NCBI RefSeq assembly: GCF_000422725.1
Contig: NZ_AUGP01000025.1
Span: 124,001-188,000 of the forward strand
DNA: 64,000 nt
Reading direction: 5' to 3'
Origin: Flavobacterium subsaxonicum WB 4.1-42 = DSM 21790
GTDB lineage: Bacteria; Bacteroidota; Bacteroidia; Flavobacteriales; Flavobacteriaceae
Shown: piece by piece, positions 34,262-42,877 of the stretch
Position numbering within the stretch: the stretch's first letter is position 1
Layout: each line of letters starts with the position of its first letter
The notes under the pieces: generated by a model
The model's database searches: none
What the model was told of the DNA's origin: nothing
Seen by the model: only the letters and a program-made list of their open reading frames with translations
Program-made: the position numbers and the translations under genes

Positions 34262-36673
34262 ATGAAAAATAAATTCACGGCACTATTTACAAACATAGGC
34301 AGGGGTTTAAAAAACCTATGGCAACGCATTACCCGCTACGTAAAATCCAACAGGATAAAATCGGCTATAGCGCTGGTGCTTTTAGTTGCCTATTATTTTT
34401 GCCTGCCGCACACGCTTTTTAACGAACCCTACAGCACCGTTATAGAAAGTACCGAAGGCGAACTGCTTGGCGCGCGCATTGCGAGGGATGGTCAATGGCG
34501 TTTTCCGGCGCAGGACAGCGTGCCCCATAAATTTAAAAAATGTATTGTTTATTTTGAAGACCAGCACTTTTACAGCCACCCCGGTTTTAACCCCGTGGCC
34601 ATAGTAAAAGCCATGAAGCAAAACCACGATGCCGGCAAGGTGGTGCGTGGGGGCAGTACGCTAACGCAGCAGGTAATCCGACTGAGCCGCGAAGGCAAAG
34701 AGCGAAGTTATTTCGAAAAGTTTTTAGAGATGATACTGGCAACCCGACTGGAATTTCGCGAAAGCAAAGATGGTATATTGGGGTTGTATGCCGCGCATGC
34801 GCCTTTTGGTGGTAATGTGGTGGGGTTAGAGATGGCTTCGTGGCGGTACTTTGGCGTACAGCCGCACCAGCTTTCGTGGGCCGAGACCGCTACACTGGCG
34901 GTGCTGCCCAATGCGCCAAGCCTTATTTATCCGGGCAAGAACCAGATTAAACTTCGCGATAAGCGCGACAGGCTGCTAAAAAAACTGTTTGACGAAAAGG
35001 TAATTGATAAAACCACCTACGAACTTTCGTTGCAGGAAAGCCTTCCGCAAAAACCGTTCGACCTGCCGCAGGCCGCTCCGCATTTATTGCAGAACATAGC
35101 CAAAAGCAAAGAGGGCCAGCGCATTAAAACTACCGTAAAAACCACCCTGCAAAACCGCGTGAACCAAATTGCCGCGCGCTACTACCAGGAGTACAAACAA
35201 ACCGAGGTGCACAACCTTGCCATTATGGTGGTAGATGTGCAAACGCATAATATTGTGGCTTATGTGGGTAATTCGCCTACCGATAAAGCCCACCAGAAAG
35301 ATGTAGATATTATACCCGCTCCGCGTAGTACGGGTAGTATATTAAAGCCGTTTTTATTCGCCTCCATGCTCGATGCCGGAGAAATCTTGCCTAATACACT
35401 GGTGGCCGACGTGCCCACGCAAATTGCAGGCTACAGTCCCAAAAACTACGAGCTGACCTATGATGGCGCCGTGCCTGCACAACAGGCCTTGTCGCGGTCG
35501 CTAAACATTCCTGCTGTATTGATGCTGAAGGACTTTGGCGTGCCGCGCTTTTACGACCAGCTCAGGCATTTTAAACTTCGGGATATTAACAAACAGCCCA
35601 GCCACTACGGCCTGTCGCTTATTTTGGGCGGTGCCGAAAGCAATTTGTGGGATTTATGCCGCACCTATGCCGGGCTAACATCTACCCTAAACCACTTTAC
35701 AGCCACGCAGGCCAAGTACCGAACCAATGCCTTTGCCGAACTGAATTGGGATAGCTCCGTTACCCCCGATTTTGGTACCGAGGTGTATAACAAACCCGAA
35801 TTGGGTGCCGGATCGATCTGGCTAACATATAATGCCATGAAAGAGGTTAACCGCCCGCAGGGCGATGAGGCCTGGCGCTTTTACGATTCGTCGTTAGAAA
35901 TTGCCTGGAAAACCGGTACCAGTTTTGGCAGCCGCGATGCCTGGGCTATTGGCACCAGTTCGCGCTACGTGGTGGGGGTGTGGGTTGGCAATGCATCGGG
36001 CGAGGGTAGGCCATCGTTAACCGGGGTGGGCAGTGCTGCGCCTGTTTTGTTTGATGTTTTTAACCTGTTGCCGCGCCAAAAGTGGTTTGCACCACCGTAT
36101 AACGACCTGGAAGAGGCTGATGTTTGCCAACTGAGCGGCCACCTTGCGGGCGAGCATTGCCCTGTGGTTAAACAATGGATTCCGCTTAAGGGGCGTAAAA
36201 CTACGGTGTGCCCGTACCATAAGGTTATTCACTTAGATGCCGGGAGGCAGTACCAGGTTAACAGCAGTTGCGAAAGCATCGATAACATGGTTACCGCAAC
36301 CTGGTTTGTGCTGCCTCCCGTAATGGAATGGTACTATAAAAGCGGCCACATGGATTACCGCCCGCTGCCGCCTTTCCGTGCCGATTGCCAGGGCACCACA
36401 GGCGCGTACCTCGATTTTATATATCCTAAAGAAGATGGCAAGGTGTACCTTACTAAAGATTTTAATGGCATCGTGCAGCCTTTTATTGTAAAAGCGGCGC
36501 ATACTTCGGCGAATGCCAGATTGTTCTGGTACCTGGGCGATAAATACTTAGGCGAAACTAAAACGTTTCATGAAATGCCTATCTCGGCTAAAACGGGCAC
36601 CTATTACATTACCGTAACCGATGAAGCAGGCAACGAGATTAAACGAAAGATAACAATTGAAGGGGGGAAGTGA
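34262..36673 (+). CDS. pbpC: Penicillin-binding protein 1C
   Basis: An 803-aa bifunctional murein synthase. A short cytoplasmic stretch and one membrane helix (about 33-48) are followed by the GT51 transglycosylase domain with Glu99 in FEDQHFYSHPGF and RGGSTLTQQVIRLSR. The transpeptidase domain has Ser359-x-x-Lys362 (GSILKP), SRSLN and KTGTSFGSRD. The C-terminal BiPBP-type domain holds Cys residues and the 'SGHLAGEHCP' block. In proteobacteria pbpC pairs with an alpha-2-macroglobulin gene, and the same pair is here apart from an inserted TPR gene. Confidence 0.94.
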   Translation: MKNKFTALFTNIGRGLKNLWQRITRYVKSNRIKSAIALVLLVAYYFCLPHTLFNEPYSTVIESTEGELLGARIARDGQWRFPAQDSVPHKFKKCIVYFEDQHFYSHPGFNPVAIVKAMKQNHDAGKVVRGGSTLTQQVIRLSREGKERSYFEKFLEMILATRLEFRESKDGILGLYAAHAPFGGNVVGLEMASWRYFGVQPHQLSWAETATLAVLPNAPSLIYPGKNQIKLRDKRDRLLKKLFDEKVIDKTTYELSLQESLPQKPFDLPQAAPHLLQNIAKSKEGQRIKTTVKTTLQNRVNQIAARYYQEYKQTEVHNLAIMVVDVQTHNIVAYVGNSPTDKAHQKDVDIIPAPRSTGSILKPFLFASMLDAGEILPNTLVADVPTQIAGYSPKNYELTYDGAVPAQQALSRSLNIPAVLMLKDFGVPRFYDQLRHFKLRDINKQPSHYGLSLILGGAESNLWDLCRTYAGLTSTLNHFTATQAKYRTNAFAELNWDSSVTPDFGTEVYNKPELGAGSIWLTYNAMKEVNRPQGDEAWRFYDSSLEIAWKTGTSFGSRDAWAIGTSSRYVVGVWVGNASGEGRPSLTGVGSAAPVLFDVFNLLPRQKWFAPPYNDLEEADVCQLSGHLAGEHCPVVKQWIPLKGRKTTVCPYHKVIHLDAGRQYQVNSSCESIDNMVTATWFVLPPVMEWYYKSGHMDYRPLPPFRADCQGTTGAYLDFIYPKEDGKVYLTKDFNGIVQPFIVKAAHTSANARLFWYLGDKYLGETKTFHEMPISAKTGTYYITVTDEAGNEIKRKITIEGGK

Positions 36674-36740
36674 TCAGTAGGCAGTTTACAGTGGACAGTA
36701 ATATGTTTACAGTCGCAGTCGCAGTTTTCAGTAGGACATT
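36674..36740. repeat. CAGT-type word repeat
   Basis: GGCAGTTTACAGTGGACAGT...ACAGTCGCAGTCGCAGTTTTCAGTAGG: degenerate CAGT words directly against the pbpC stop codon. Similar to 3041-3087 and 12163-12210. Confidence 0.5.
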
Positions 36741-36752
36741 GGCTCGGAATAA

Positions 36753-37925
36753 TTACGTTTTAACAACATTTCGCTCCCTTAAAAACATATACGCAAAAGC
36801 GCAAAGCGTTATACCTGCCGAGATATACATAACCAGCGGAATGCGCGCTAAAACATCCTGATAATACCAGCCTGCAAACAGGGCGCCCAGGCCAATACCG
36901 GCTTCGAGGGCAATGTACATAGTTGCCATTGCTTTGCCACGGTGGTCGGGCAGGCTCATGTCTACCGTCCAGGCGTTAAGCGCGGGAGACAACACGCCCT
37001 GTGCCACGCCATACACCGCAGCACCGGTAACAAGTAGTATAAAACTATCGGCAAGGCCAATAATTATAAGCGATGTTAGCAGCACTACCAACCCTACCTT
37101 AATTACTTTAGTGCGGCCATAACGGTCGGATGCCTTTCCGGCCACAAAGCGTATTACTAATGATGCTATGGTAAACACCATAAAAAACAGGCCTTTGTTG
37201 GCAATGCCAAGGTGGGCACTCTGGTCGGGTATCAGGGTTAGTATCGCGCCGTAGCCCACGTAGGTCATTATTATAACAATGGCGGCGGGCAGTACTTCGG
37301 GCGCAATAATATCGCGTCGGGAAAGCTTGAGCAGCGACAGGCTGAATTTTTGCTTTACGGCAAGTGTTTCCTTCATATTCATAACAATAATAATAGACAG
37401 CAGCGCAAATGCCGACGATACATAAAACAGCACGTTGATAGAAAAATGCAGGGTAATGTAGCTGCCAATGGCCGGGCCAATAGCCATGCCGGTACTAAAG
37501 CATAGGCCGTGTATGCCCAAGGCTTCGCCCCAGCGTTCTTTAGGTGCAATATCGGCAACGTAGGCAGCAGTAGCTGTTGGCTTAAAGCCGGTACTAAAAC
37601 CGTGCAGCAATCTTAAAAACAAAAATCCGGAAACGGTGCCCAATACAGGGTATAAAAATCCGCAAATAAAGCATACGATAGAACCCACTGCCATAACGGG
37701 CACGCGGCCAAGGGTATCGGTAAGGCGGCCGCTAAACGGCCTGGATATGCCTGCGGTTAATGTGAATAGTGCAATGATGAGGCCTTTATATTCGGCACCG
37801 CCAAGGCTGCTGAGGTAGGCGGGGAGTTCGGGTATCAGCATATTAAAACTTGCAGAAAATAGTAGCGAGCTAAGGCATAGCAGGCCAAATTGCAGGTTGT
37901 ATATGGGGTGTTTAGTTTTTTGCAT
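36753..37925 (-). CDS. MFS transporter
   Basis: A 390-aa, twelve-helix major facilitator protein. The motif-A loop GRLTDTLGRVPVM follows helix 2, and a related VAGKASDRYGRTKV loop follows helix 8, marking the two six-helix halves. The helix-4/5 segment GFKPTATAAYVADIAPKERWGEALG is typical of drug:H+ antiporter-type members. The N-terminus is MQKTKHPIYNLQFGLL. The substrate cannot be told from the sequence; efflux of a small compound is the likely class. It stands alone between pbpC and the esterase gene, on the opposite strand to both. Confidence 0.88.
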   Translation of the reverse strand: MQKTKHPIYNLQFGLLCLSSLLFSASFNMLIPELPAYLSSLGGAEYKGLIIALFTLTAGISRPFSGRLTDTLGRVPVMAVGSIVCFICGFLYPVLGTVSGFLFLRLLHGFSTGFKPTATAAYVADIAPKERWGEALGIHGLCFSTGMAIGPAIGSYITLHFSINVLFYVSSAFALLSIIIVMNMKETLAVKQKFSLSLLKLSRRDIIAPEVLPAAIVIIMTYVGYGAILTLIPDQSAHLGIANKGLFFMVFTIASLVIRFVAGKASDRYGRTKVIKVGLVVLLTSLIIIGLADSFILLVTGAAVYGVAQGVLSPALNAWTVDMSLPDHRGKAMATMYIALEAGIGLGALFAGWYYQDVLARIPLVMYISAGITLCAFAYMFLRERNVVKT

Positions 37926-38000
37926 ACCAAAGAGGCTGCAAAGCTACATAATAGCCTGCTTAGCAACAATTAATTGTGCTTAAAATAAGATGCGTGGCCT

Positions 38001-38008
38001 TATATTTG
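38001..38008 (+). promoter_or_regulatory. Bacteroidota -7 box (TATATTTG)
   Basis: An exact match 28 nt before the ATG at 38037; a TTG lies 24 nt upstream of it. Confidence 0.55.
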
Positions 38009-38036
38009 TAACTTCCAAATCCAAAAACATTTTAGA

Positions 38037-38864
38037 ATGAAAAACATCCTTCCGCTTATTGCCAGCCTGTTTTTGTTTGTAGCCTGCGCTGCACAGGGCC
38101 CGAAAGACATTATGCATTTGCAGTATGCATCGGCAAAGCAAAACACGCTCGATTTGTACCTGCCTAAAACCATTACCCCTAAAACGCCGGTTATTATTAT
38201 GTTGCATGGCGGTGCCTGGATGATGGGCGGTAGCCAGTACACCGAAAAAACTTCTAAAGACCTCCGCGACCGCGGTTTTGTGGTGGCCAACGTTGATTAC
38301 CGGTATGTAAACGACTCGGTTAACGCTAAGGACCTGCTTCGCGATATTGATGACGCCGTTACGTATGTAGAAAAGCAGGCTGCAACCTACAACTACAGCC
38401 CAAAAGGTTACCATATGACGGGTATTAGTGCGGGGGCGCACTTGGCGTTGTTGTATGGTTATACCACCTCTAAAAACATAAAATCGATCACGGCACTTTG
38501 TGCGCCATCTAAGTTAGATGACGTTGCCGGGCTGGGCGACCTCCAAAAAAATAACCTTGTTACTAACGTCGAGCTGCTGGCTGATGCGAAGTATATCCCG
38601 GCTCAGAAACTGGGGACGGAATTTACAGTTGTTAGTCCGTATGCGCACATAAAGCAAATACCTACACTTTTATTTCATGGCGATGCCGATAACATAGTGC
38701 CGTACTCACAGTCGGTTTTTTTGTATGAGGAGCTTCAGAAGAAAAGCGTAAAGTCGAAGTTTGTAACCATGAAGGGCAAAGGCCACGATTGCGGCATGAA
38801 CCAGCCGGATAGCGAAAAGAAAGTGCTTGATGAGATTACAAAGTGGGTGGGGCTTTATAATTAA
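38037..38864 (+). CDS. Exported alpha/beta hydrolase (carboxylesterase-like)
   Basis: A 275-aa protein with a signal or lipoprotein leader (MKNILPLIASLFLFVACAAQ, lipobox-like FVAC at 14-17). The hydrolase core shows the oxyanion-hole HGGAWMMGG, the nucleophile elbow GISAGAH with Ser131, an Asp in LLFHGDADNIVP and a His in KGKGHDCGM. It resembles the BD-FAE/esterase-lipase family. Substrate unknown. The catalytic triad is complete, so the enzyme is probably active in the periplasm or outer-membrane face. Single gene with its own -7 box. Confidence 0.85.
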   Translation: MKNILPLIASLFLFVACAAQGPKDIMHLQYASAKQNTLDLYLPKTITPKTPVIIMLHGGAWMMGGSQYTEKTSKDLRDRGFVVANVDYRYVNDSVNAKDLLRDIDDAVTYVEKQAATYNYSPKGYHMTGISAGAHLALLYGYTTSKNIKSITALCAPSKLDDVAGLGDLQKNNLVTNVELLADAKYIPAQKLGTEFTVVSPYAHIKQIPTLLFHGDADNIVPYSQSVFLYEELQKKSVKSKFVTMKGKGHDCGMNQPDSEKKVLDEITKWVGLYN

Positions 38865-38943
38865 TACCGTTTATTGTAACAACCGTCCGTAAAAGCTAAA
38901 TAATTTTATGATTAGTGGGTTACCATCTAAACACGTTTTTGCC

Positions 38944-38951
38944 TAAATTTG
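38944..38951 (+). promoter_or_regulatory. Bacteroidota -7 box (TAAATTTG)
   Basis: An exact match 43 nt upstream of the HMA lipoprotein start codon. Confidence 0.5.
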
Positions 38952-38994
38952 TAGCCTGTGTATAAACCAGATACTAAACTAATAGATACGATAT

Positions 38995-39555
38995 ATGAAA
39001 TTAGCTAAGAAACTTTCGTTAATTGCCCTTGCTGCGGTATTGTTTGCAAGCTGTAAGGATACCTCTAAAGATGGCAACATTGAAACGCCTAAAGAAGAAA
39101 TTGTAACCGATAGCGCCCAGAGTAAAGAAACGGCTGCTAACCTTGAAACTGCTACCTTTAAAATAGATGGTATGACCTGCCCAATGGGTTGCGCTGCTAC
39201 CATTGAGAAAAAACTGGCCGATATGGACGGTGTTGATAAAGCTAAAGTTGACTTTGACAGTAAAACAGCTACCATATCTTTCGACCCGGCTAAGCAAACT
39301 GCCGAAAGCTTTGTACAAACTGTTGAAAAAATTGCCGATGGCGCTTACAAAGTATCGGATGTAAAATCATCGGGCGATAAAGCATTCTATTCTGCAAAGG
39401 ATAAAGACAAGAAGAAAAAGAAAAAAGAAGAAAAAGAGGCTGCTGCAAAAGCAAAAAAAGAAGGTAAAAATTCTTGCTGCTCATCTGAAGCTAAAACCGA
39501 GAAAAAATCAGGATGCTGCTCTGCCGATGCTAAAGCAAAAGGCGGTAGTTTATAA
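38995..39555 (+). CDS. Heavy-metal-associated (HMA) domain lipoprotein with Lys-rich linker and CC motifs
   Basis: A 186-aa lipoprotein (lipobox FASC near residue 18). An HMA fold at about 50-118 carries KIDGMTCPMGCAATIEKKL, which has an extra Cys after the usual MTCxxC-like start. Then a very Lys-rich stretch (DKDKKKKKKEEKEAAAK) leads to a tail with two CC pairs, NSCCSSEAK and SGCCSADAK. The HMA domain and the tail Cys suggest binding of copper or another soft metal at the cell envelope, which is an inference. No metal-ATPase is adjacent. A terminator follows 22 nt after the stop codon. Confidence 0.82.
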   Translation: MKLAKKLSLIALAAVLFASCKDTSKDGNIETPKEEIVTDSAQSKETAANLETATFKIDGMTCPMGCAATIEKKLADMDGVDKAKVDFDSKTATISFDPAKQTAESFVQTVEKIADGAYKVSDVKSSGDKAFYSAKDKDKKKKKKEEKEAAAKAKKEGKNSCCSSEAKTEKKSGCCSADAKAKGGSL

Positions 39556-39577
39556 TCTACTTTTATAGAGAATATTT

Positions 39578-39603
39578 AAAGCAGCTTTCGGGCTGCTTTT
39601 TTG
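39578..39603 (+). terminator. Rho-independent terminator
   Basis: Stem AAAGCAGC / GCTGCTTT with a 6-nt loop and a T run, after the HMA lipoprotein gene. Confidence 0.85.
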
Positions 39604-39668
39604 TTTTAGGAATTGAAGGATAGTTCCACAAAGATTCGCAAAGAAGGCACAAAGAAAAAAATCCGTTA

Positions 39669-39707
39669 AAATCCGCGATTGCTCGCATCCGTGTTATCCG
39701 TGTTCCA
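39669..39707. repeat. ATCCGCG...ATCCGTGTTATC repeat
   Basis: Second copy of the family seen at 26595-26632 (AAATCCGCG then CATCCGTGTTATCCGTGTTCC). Confidence 0.5.
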
Positions 39708-39715
39708 TCCTAAAA

Positions 39716-40333
39716 CTAAAGACTACCCACAATCTCGATCTTATCGCTGGTAGAGATGCCCCCGGGGTTACAGCCGGGTAGCCCTTCTGGGATGGGTTTG
39801 TTGATGGCCTTGTAGTAGTCAACCCAGGCAGGAAAGTAATCGTTAGTGCCGGGCTGCTTGTACGTCATAGGATAAAGTGTAAAGAACGGCTTGCCCTTGT
39901 TGGCATCTTTAAAAGCATCATAAATAAGTTCAGAACAATAGTAGCTGCCGTTATCGTAAACATATTCATCATCATAGGGTACACCCATTTGCTTTAAAGA
40001 AAAGGCAATGGCGGCAGGTATAAGTTTTTGGTATTTCTTTTTAAGGCGGCCCACAAGCATGGGTTTGCTTGTGTTTTTACTGAATTTCTCCAGCGTAGTT
40101 AAGCGTACCGCGCTGCCTGCGGCCTCTATAATGTAAAGGGTGTCGTTGCGGTGGTACACCAGCCCCATGTGGCTGTAATCGGCACCGTTGTAGCCCTGGG
40201 TTACGGCCTCAATGGCGTCGCAAAGCGGACCGCAATCCATATCCTGAAAAATAAGGTCGCCGTCTTTTAAGTCGGGTTTGCTTTGCGCGAAAGCCGTTGC
40301 AATGCCGAAAAAGAAAAGTAATAGGTATTTCAT
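39716..40333 (-). CDS. YiiX/YebB-like cysteine hydrolase (NlpC/P60-type)
   Basis: A 205-aa exported protein (signal peptide MKYLLLFFFGIATAFAQ). The fold's permuted-papain features are visible: the N-terminal DGDLIFQDMDCG block, then the His in ADYSHMGLVY, and the catalytic Cys in GSYYCSELIYDAF. Together these match the YiiX/YebB family. A lipid-, peptide- or peptidoglycan-linked substrate is possible; it is not known. The start ATG overlaps the stop codon of the upstream gene by 1 nt, so translation is coupled. It is last in the ftsX-DUF3098-uppP-truB unit. Confidence 0.82.
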   Translation of the reverse strand: MKYLLLFFFGIATAFAQSKPDLKDGDLIFQDMDCGPLCDAIEAVTQGYNGADYSHMGLVYHRNDTLYIIEAAGSAVRLTTLEKFSKNTSKPMLVGRLKKKYQKLIPAAIAFSLKQMGVPYDDEYVYDNGSYYCSELIYDAFKDANKGKPFFTLYPMTYKQPGTNDYFPAWVDYYKAINKPIPEGLPGCNPGGISTSDKIEIVGSL

Positions 40334-40926
40334 TATTCAAAGTTAAGCAAACAAATGCCAACATTAATGGTGCTCATTTGCGGGGCATCGTTCCAGGCAT
40401 AGCCGTAAAAGTTTATCTCGCCATAAATGCCGTAATAGTTTGTAAAGTAGCCAACGCGGTATTTTTGGTAGGTGCCCGATATATCGCCATGCCCAATGGC
40501 AAAAGCCTTGCCCAGGCCGGCCTGTATAAGGATGCTTGATTCGTCTGATATAGATGGGTTAAGCAATACACTGCCGTAAACCGGTACCGATACCAGCTTT
40601 GGGGTAATCTGCCAGTCTACGCCGGTATTGGCACTAAAGGCAATAGACTCGTAAACGTGAACACCAAAACCACCGTGTGCGCTAAGCCCATCGGGTATAA
40701 ACCAGTTGTTGTTACTGTTAGAGTTATCAGTTTCGCCATACTCCGGATTGGATCTGAAAGGGAATGAAACCGCAAATTGCGAAAAAGGTGCAAAATCGCT
40801 AAAAAAACCCGAGCCGCTTTTTTTCTCCGGTTCGTCGGCGCTGGTAATAAAAACGGTAGTGTTTTGCGCAGCGCAATAAAGGCTTGAGGCAAAAAAGATA
40901 AGGCAAAGTTTAAGGTGTAACTTCAT
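40333..40926 (-). CDS. Exported beta-rich protein of unknown function
   Basis: About 197 aa, starting MKLHLKLCLIFFASSLYCAAQ (signal peptide). The body is aromatic and beta-rich (FAVSFPFRS, GGFGVHVYESIAFSANTGVDWQ, ...GEINFYGYAW), suggesting a small outer-membrane barrel, but I do not recognise a family. The frame stays open to an upstream ATG at 40938, but the signal peptide starts at 40926. It overlaps truB's end and the YiiX-like gene's start, so the genes are translationally coupled. Its conserved place next to truB is not known to me. Confidence 0.7.
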   Translation of the reverse strand: MKLHLKLCLIFFASSLYCAAQNTTVFITSADEPEKKSGSGFFSDFAPFSQFAVSFPFRSNPEYGETDNSNSNNNWFIPDGLSAHGGFGVHVYESIAFSANTGVDWQITPKLVSVPVYGSVLLNPSISDESSILIQAGLGKAFAIGHGDISGTYQKYRVGYFTNYYGIYGEINFYGYAWNDAPQMSTINVGICLLNFE

Positions 40927-41605
40927 CTTCAAAGGCATCTGGGGTTATAGCATTATCAACGTTAAATTCGCCGATTTTGGTACGCCTTAAAGCCGTTAAA
41001 TGTGCGCCCGATTGTAATGCAATTCCAAAATCGTAAGCTAAAGACCGTATGTAGGTACCCTTGCTGCATACCACCCTAAAGTCTATTTCGGGCAGGGCAA
41101 TACGGGTAATCTCAAATTCGTGAATAGTGGTTTTACGAAATGCTATCTCTACCTCTTCGCCTTTGCGGGCGTGTTCGTAAAGGCGCTTGCCGTCTTTTTT
41201 AATGGCCGAAAAAACCGGTGGTTTCTGGTCTATCTCGCCTAAAAACTGCGGTACGGTATCGTGAATTAATTCTGCCGTAATATGGTCGGTAAGAAAGGTG
41301 GCGTTAACCTCGGTTTCCAGATCGTAAGATGGAGTAGTAGCACCAACGTAAAAAGTACCGGTGTACTCTTTCTCCATACCCTGAAGCTCTGTAATACGTT
41401 TGGTAAATTTACCGGTGCATACAATCAGCAACCCTGTAGCCAGAGGGTCTAACGTACCGGCATGGCCCACTTTTATTTTTTTAAGGCCCATGTGCTTTTT
41501 AAGGCTCCATTTAACCTTATTAACCGCCTGGAAAGAACTCCATGTAAGCGGTTTATCAATCAGTACAATTTTTCCTTCCTGGAAATCTTCGGGAGTTGTA
41601 GGCAA
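40910..41605 (-). CDS. truB: tRNA pseudouridine-55 synthase
   Basis: It makes pseudouridine 55 in the T-loop of tRNAs. IDKPLTWSSFQAVNKVKW and VGHAGTLDPLATGLLIV (with the catalytic Asp in TLDPLATG) are diagnostic, as is YTGTFYVGATTPSYDLETEV. The start is uncertain: no ATG lies before the conserved part. TTG at 41605 (LPTTPEDF...) leaves a 7-nt gap from uppP, and a GTG at 41650 would overlap uppP by 38 nt. The order uppP-truB with DUF3098 and ftsX is usual in Bacteroidota. Confidence 0.92.
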   Translation of the reverse strand: MPTTPEDFQEGKIVLIDKPLTWSSFQAVNKVKWSLKKHMGLKKIKVGHAGTLDPLATGLLIVCTGKFTKRITELQGMEKEYTGTFYVGATTPSYDLETEVNATFLTDHITAELIHDTVPQFLGEIDQKPPVFSAIKKDGKRLYEHARKGEEVEIAFRKTTIHEFEITRIALPEIDFRVVCSKGTYIRSLAYDFGIALQSGAHLTALRRTKIGEFNVDNAITPDAFEDEVTP

Positions 41606-41612
41606 AATGCTG

Positions 41613-42419
41613 TTATTTATAAATGGAAAAATAGGCCAAAAGTGCAGCACCTACAATAATACGGTAGTAGCCCCAGGGCTTAAAACCGTATTTTTTAATA
41701 ATGCCAATAAAGCCTTTAATAGCAATAATGGCCACTACAAAAGCAATAACGTTGCCCAGTAAAAACAGCTTAAGGTTGTCGCCCTCCAAAAGCATGGTGT
41801 AGCCTTTAACCTGGTTAGGGCCATATTCTTTTAAAACTATCGAATATACCGTAACCGCAAGCATGGTAGGCACCGCAAGAAAAAACGAGAATTCGGCGGC
41901 AGCCTCGCGGCTAAGCTTTTGCTGCATACCCCCAATTATAGAGGCTGCAGAACGGCTGGTGCCCGGCATCATGGCAAGGCATTGCCAAAAACCAATGGTA
42001 ATGGCTTTTTTAATAGTAATATCTTCTTCTTTAAAAATTTGAGGTTTTTTAAAGTAGTTGTCTATAAACAATAGTACCACACCACCAACTATAAGCATAA
42101 TGGCGATAGGAATGGGGTCGCCCAGGGCTTCGTCTATCATATCGTCAAACAATTTGCCCAGTAAAAGTGCGGGTATAACGGCGCAGGCCAGCTTAACGTA
42201 AAAGTTGATACGGGTAAAATCGAAAAACTTTTTCCAGTACAGGGCAACAACGGCAAGTATGGCACCAAACTGAATGGCTGTCTGAAACAGCTTTACAAAT
42301 TCATCGTCCTGTATGCCGTAATACGAACTCACAAAAATCATGTGTGCCGTACTCGAAACCGGCAAATATTCGGTTAGCCCCTCTATAATGGCAAGAAAAA
42401 TGGCCTGTATAAAATCCAT
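41613..42419 (-). CDS. uppP: Undecaprenyl-diphosphate phosphatase
   Basis: A 268-aa membrane enzyme that recycles the lipid carrier for peptidoglycan. MDFIQAIFLAIIEGLTEYLPVSSTAH contains the active-site Glu-rich motif, and MMPGTSRSAASIIGGM is the second signature of the BacA/UppP family. It has about eight hydrophobic segments. It lies 9 nt downstream of the DUF3098 gene and is followed by truB, so it is inside the ftsX operon and fits envelope growth. Confidence 0.95.
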   Translation of the reverse strand: MDFIQAIFLAIIEGLTEYLPVSSTAHMIFVSSYYGIQDDEFVKLFQTAIQFGAILAVVALYWKKFFDFTRINFYVKLACAVIPALLLGKLFDDMIDEALGDPIPIAIMLIVGGVVLLFIDNYFKKPQIFKEEDITIKKAITIGFWQCLAMMPGTSRSAASIIGGMQQKLSREAAAEFSFFLAVPTMLAVTVYSIVLKEYGPNQVKGYTMLLEGDNLKLFLLGNVIAFVVAIIAIKGFIGIIKKYGFKPWGYYRIIVGAALLAYFSIYK

Positions 42420-42428
42420 CTATAAATG

Positions 42429-42740
42429 TTATTTTTTAAAATTCTTGATGGCTTTATCTTCCGGAAAAGGCTCTGTAGTAGTGGTGTCTATAGTTGCCTC
42501 TGTAGGGTTTGGGTTTTTTATGATAGCATAAATAGTAACACCAAAACCAATAAGCACTACGGTAGGGGCAAGGCGAATGCGCCTCCAGTTAAAAATGGCA
42601 TCGCTAAATACTTTAGGATCATCGCTACCGCCGCCGGACATTAGTATAAAACCAAGGGCAATAACACCAAGGCCTATAAGTAATATTTTATAGTTAACCT
42701 TTTCGAAAAGGAAATGGGTTTTTATTTCGTTATTTTTCAC
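42429..42740 (-). CDS. DUF3098 membrane protein
   Basis: A 103-aa protein with two hydrophobic helices (YKILLIGLGVIALGFILM and APTVVLIGFGVTIYAII) and charged ends, the layout of DUF3098. The motif GGGSDDPKVFSDAIFNWRRIRLAP between the helices is the family signature. Function unknown. In Bacteroidota it commonly lies between ftsX and uppP, as here, which suggests a role in envelope or division. Confidence 0.88.
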   Translation of the reverse strand: MKNNEIKTHFLFEKVNYKILLIGLGVIALGFILMSGGGSDDPKVFSDAIFNWRRIRLAPTVVLIGFGVTIYAIIKNPNPTEATIDTTTTEPFPEDKAIKNFKK

Positions 42741-42877
42741 TTTATGAATTTGTTTAAAGTTTCAGGTTTAATGTTTAAAGTTGCCACGCTTGTAGTGCTT
42801 ACCGCTAACTTTACTCGAACGTTTACTATCTTCTGTCTACACCGTCAGTCTATCATCTATTATCTCTCATCTAATCT
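42741..42877. repeat. Word-repeat gap between ftsX and the DUF3098 gene
   Basis: TTTAAAGTTT/TTTAAAGTTGCC words are followed by GTCTATCATCTATTATCTCTC, which resembles the repeat at 13776-13905 and 51388-51425. No gene is seen, and the flanking genes may still share a transcript. Confidence 0.5.

Noticed and set aside
36753..38441. Open frames antisense to the MFS and esterase genes
   Set aside because: They are shadows of longer frames with clear protein families on the other strand.
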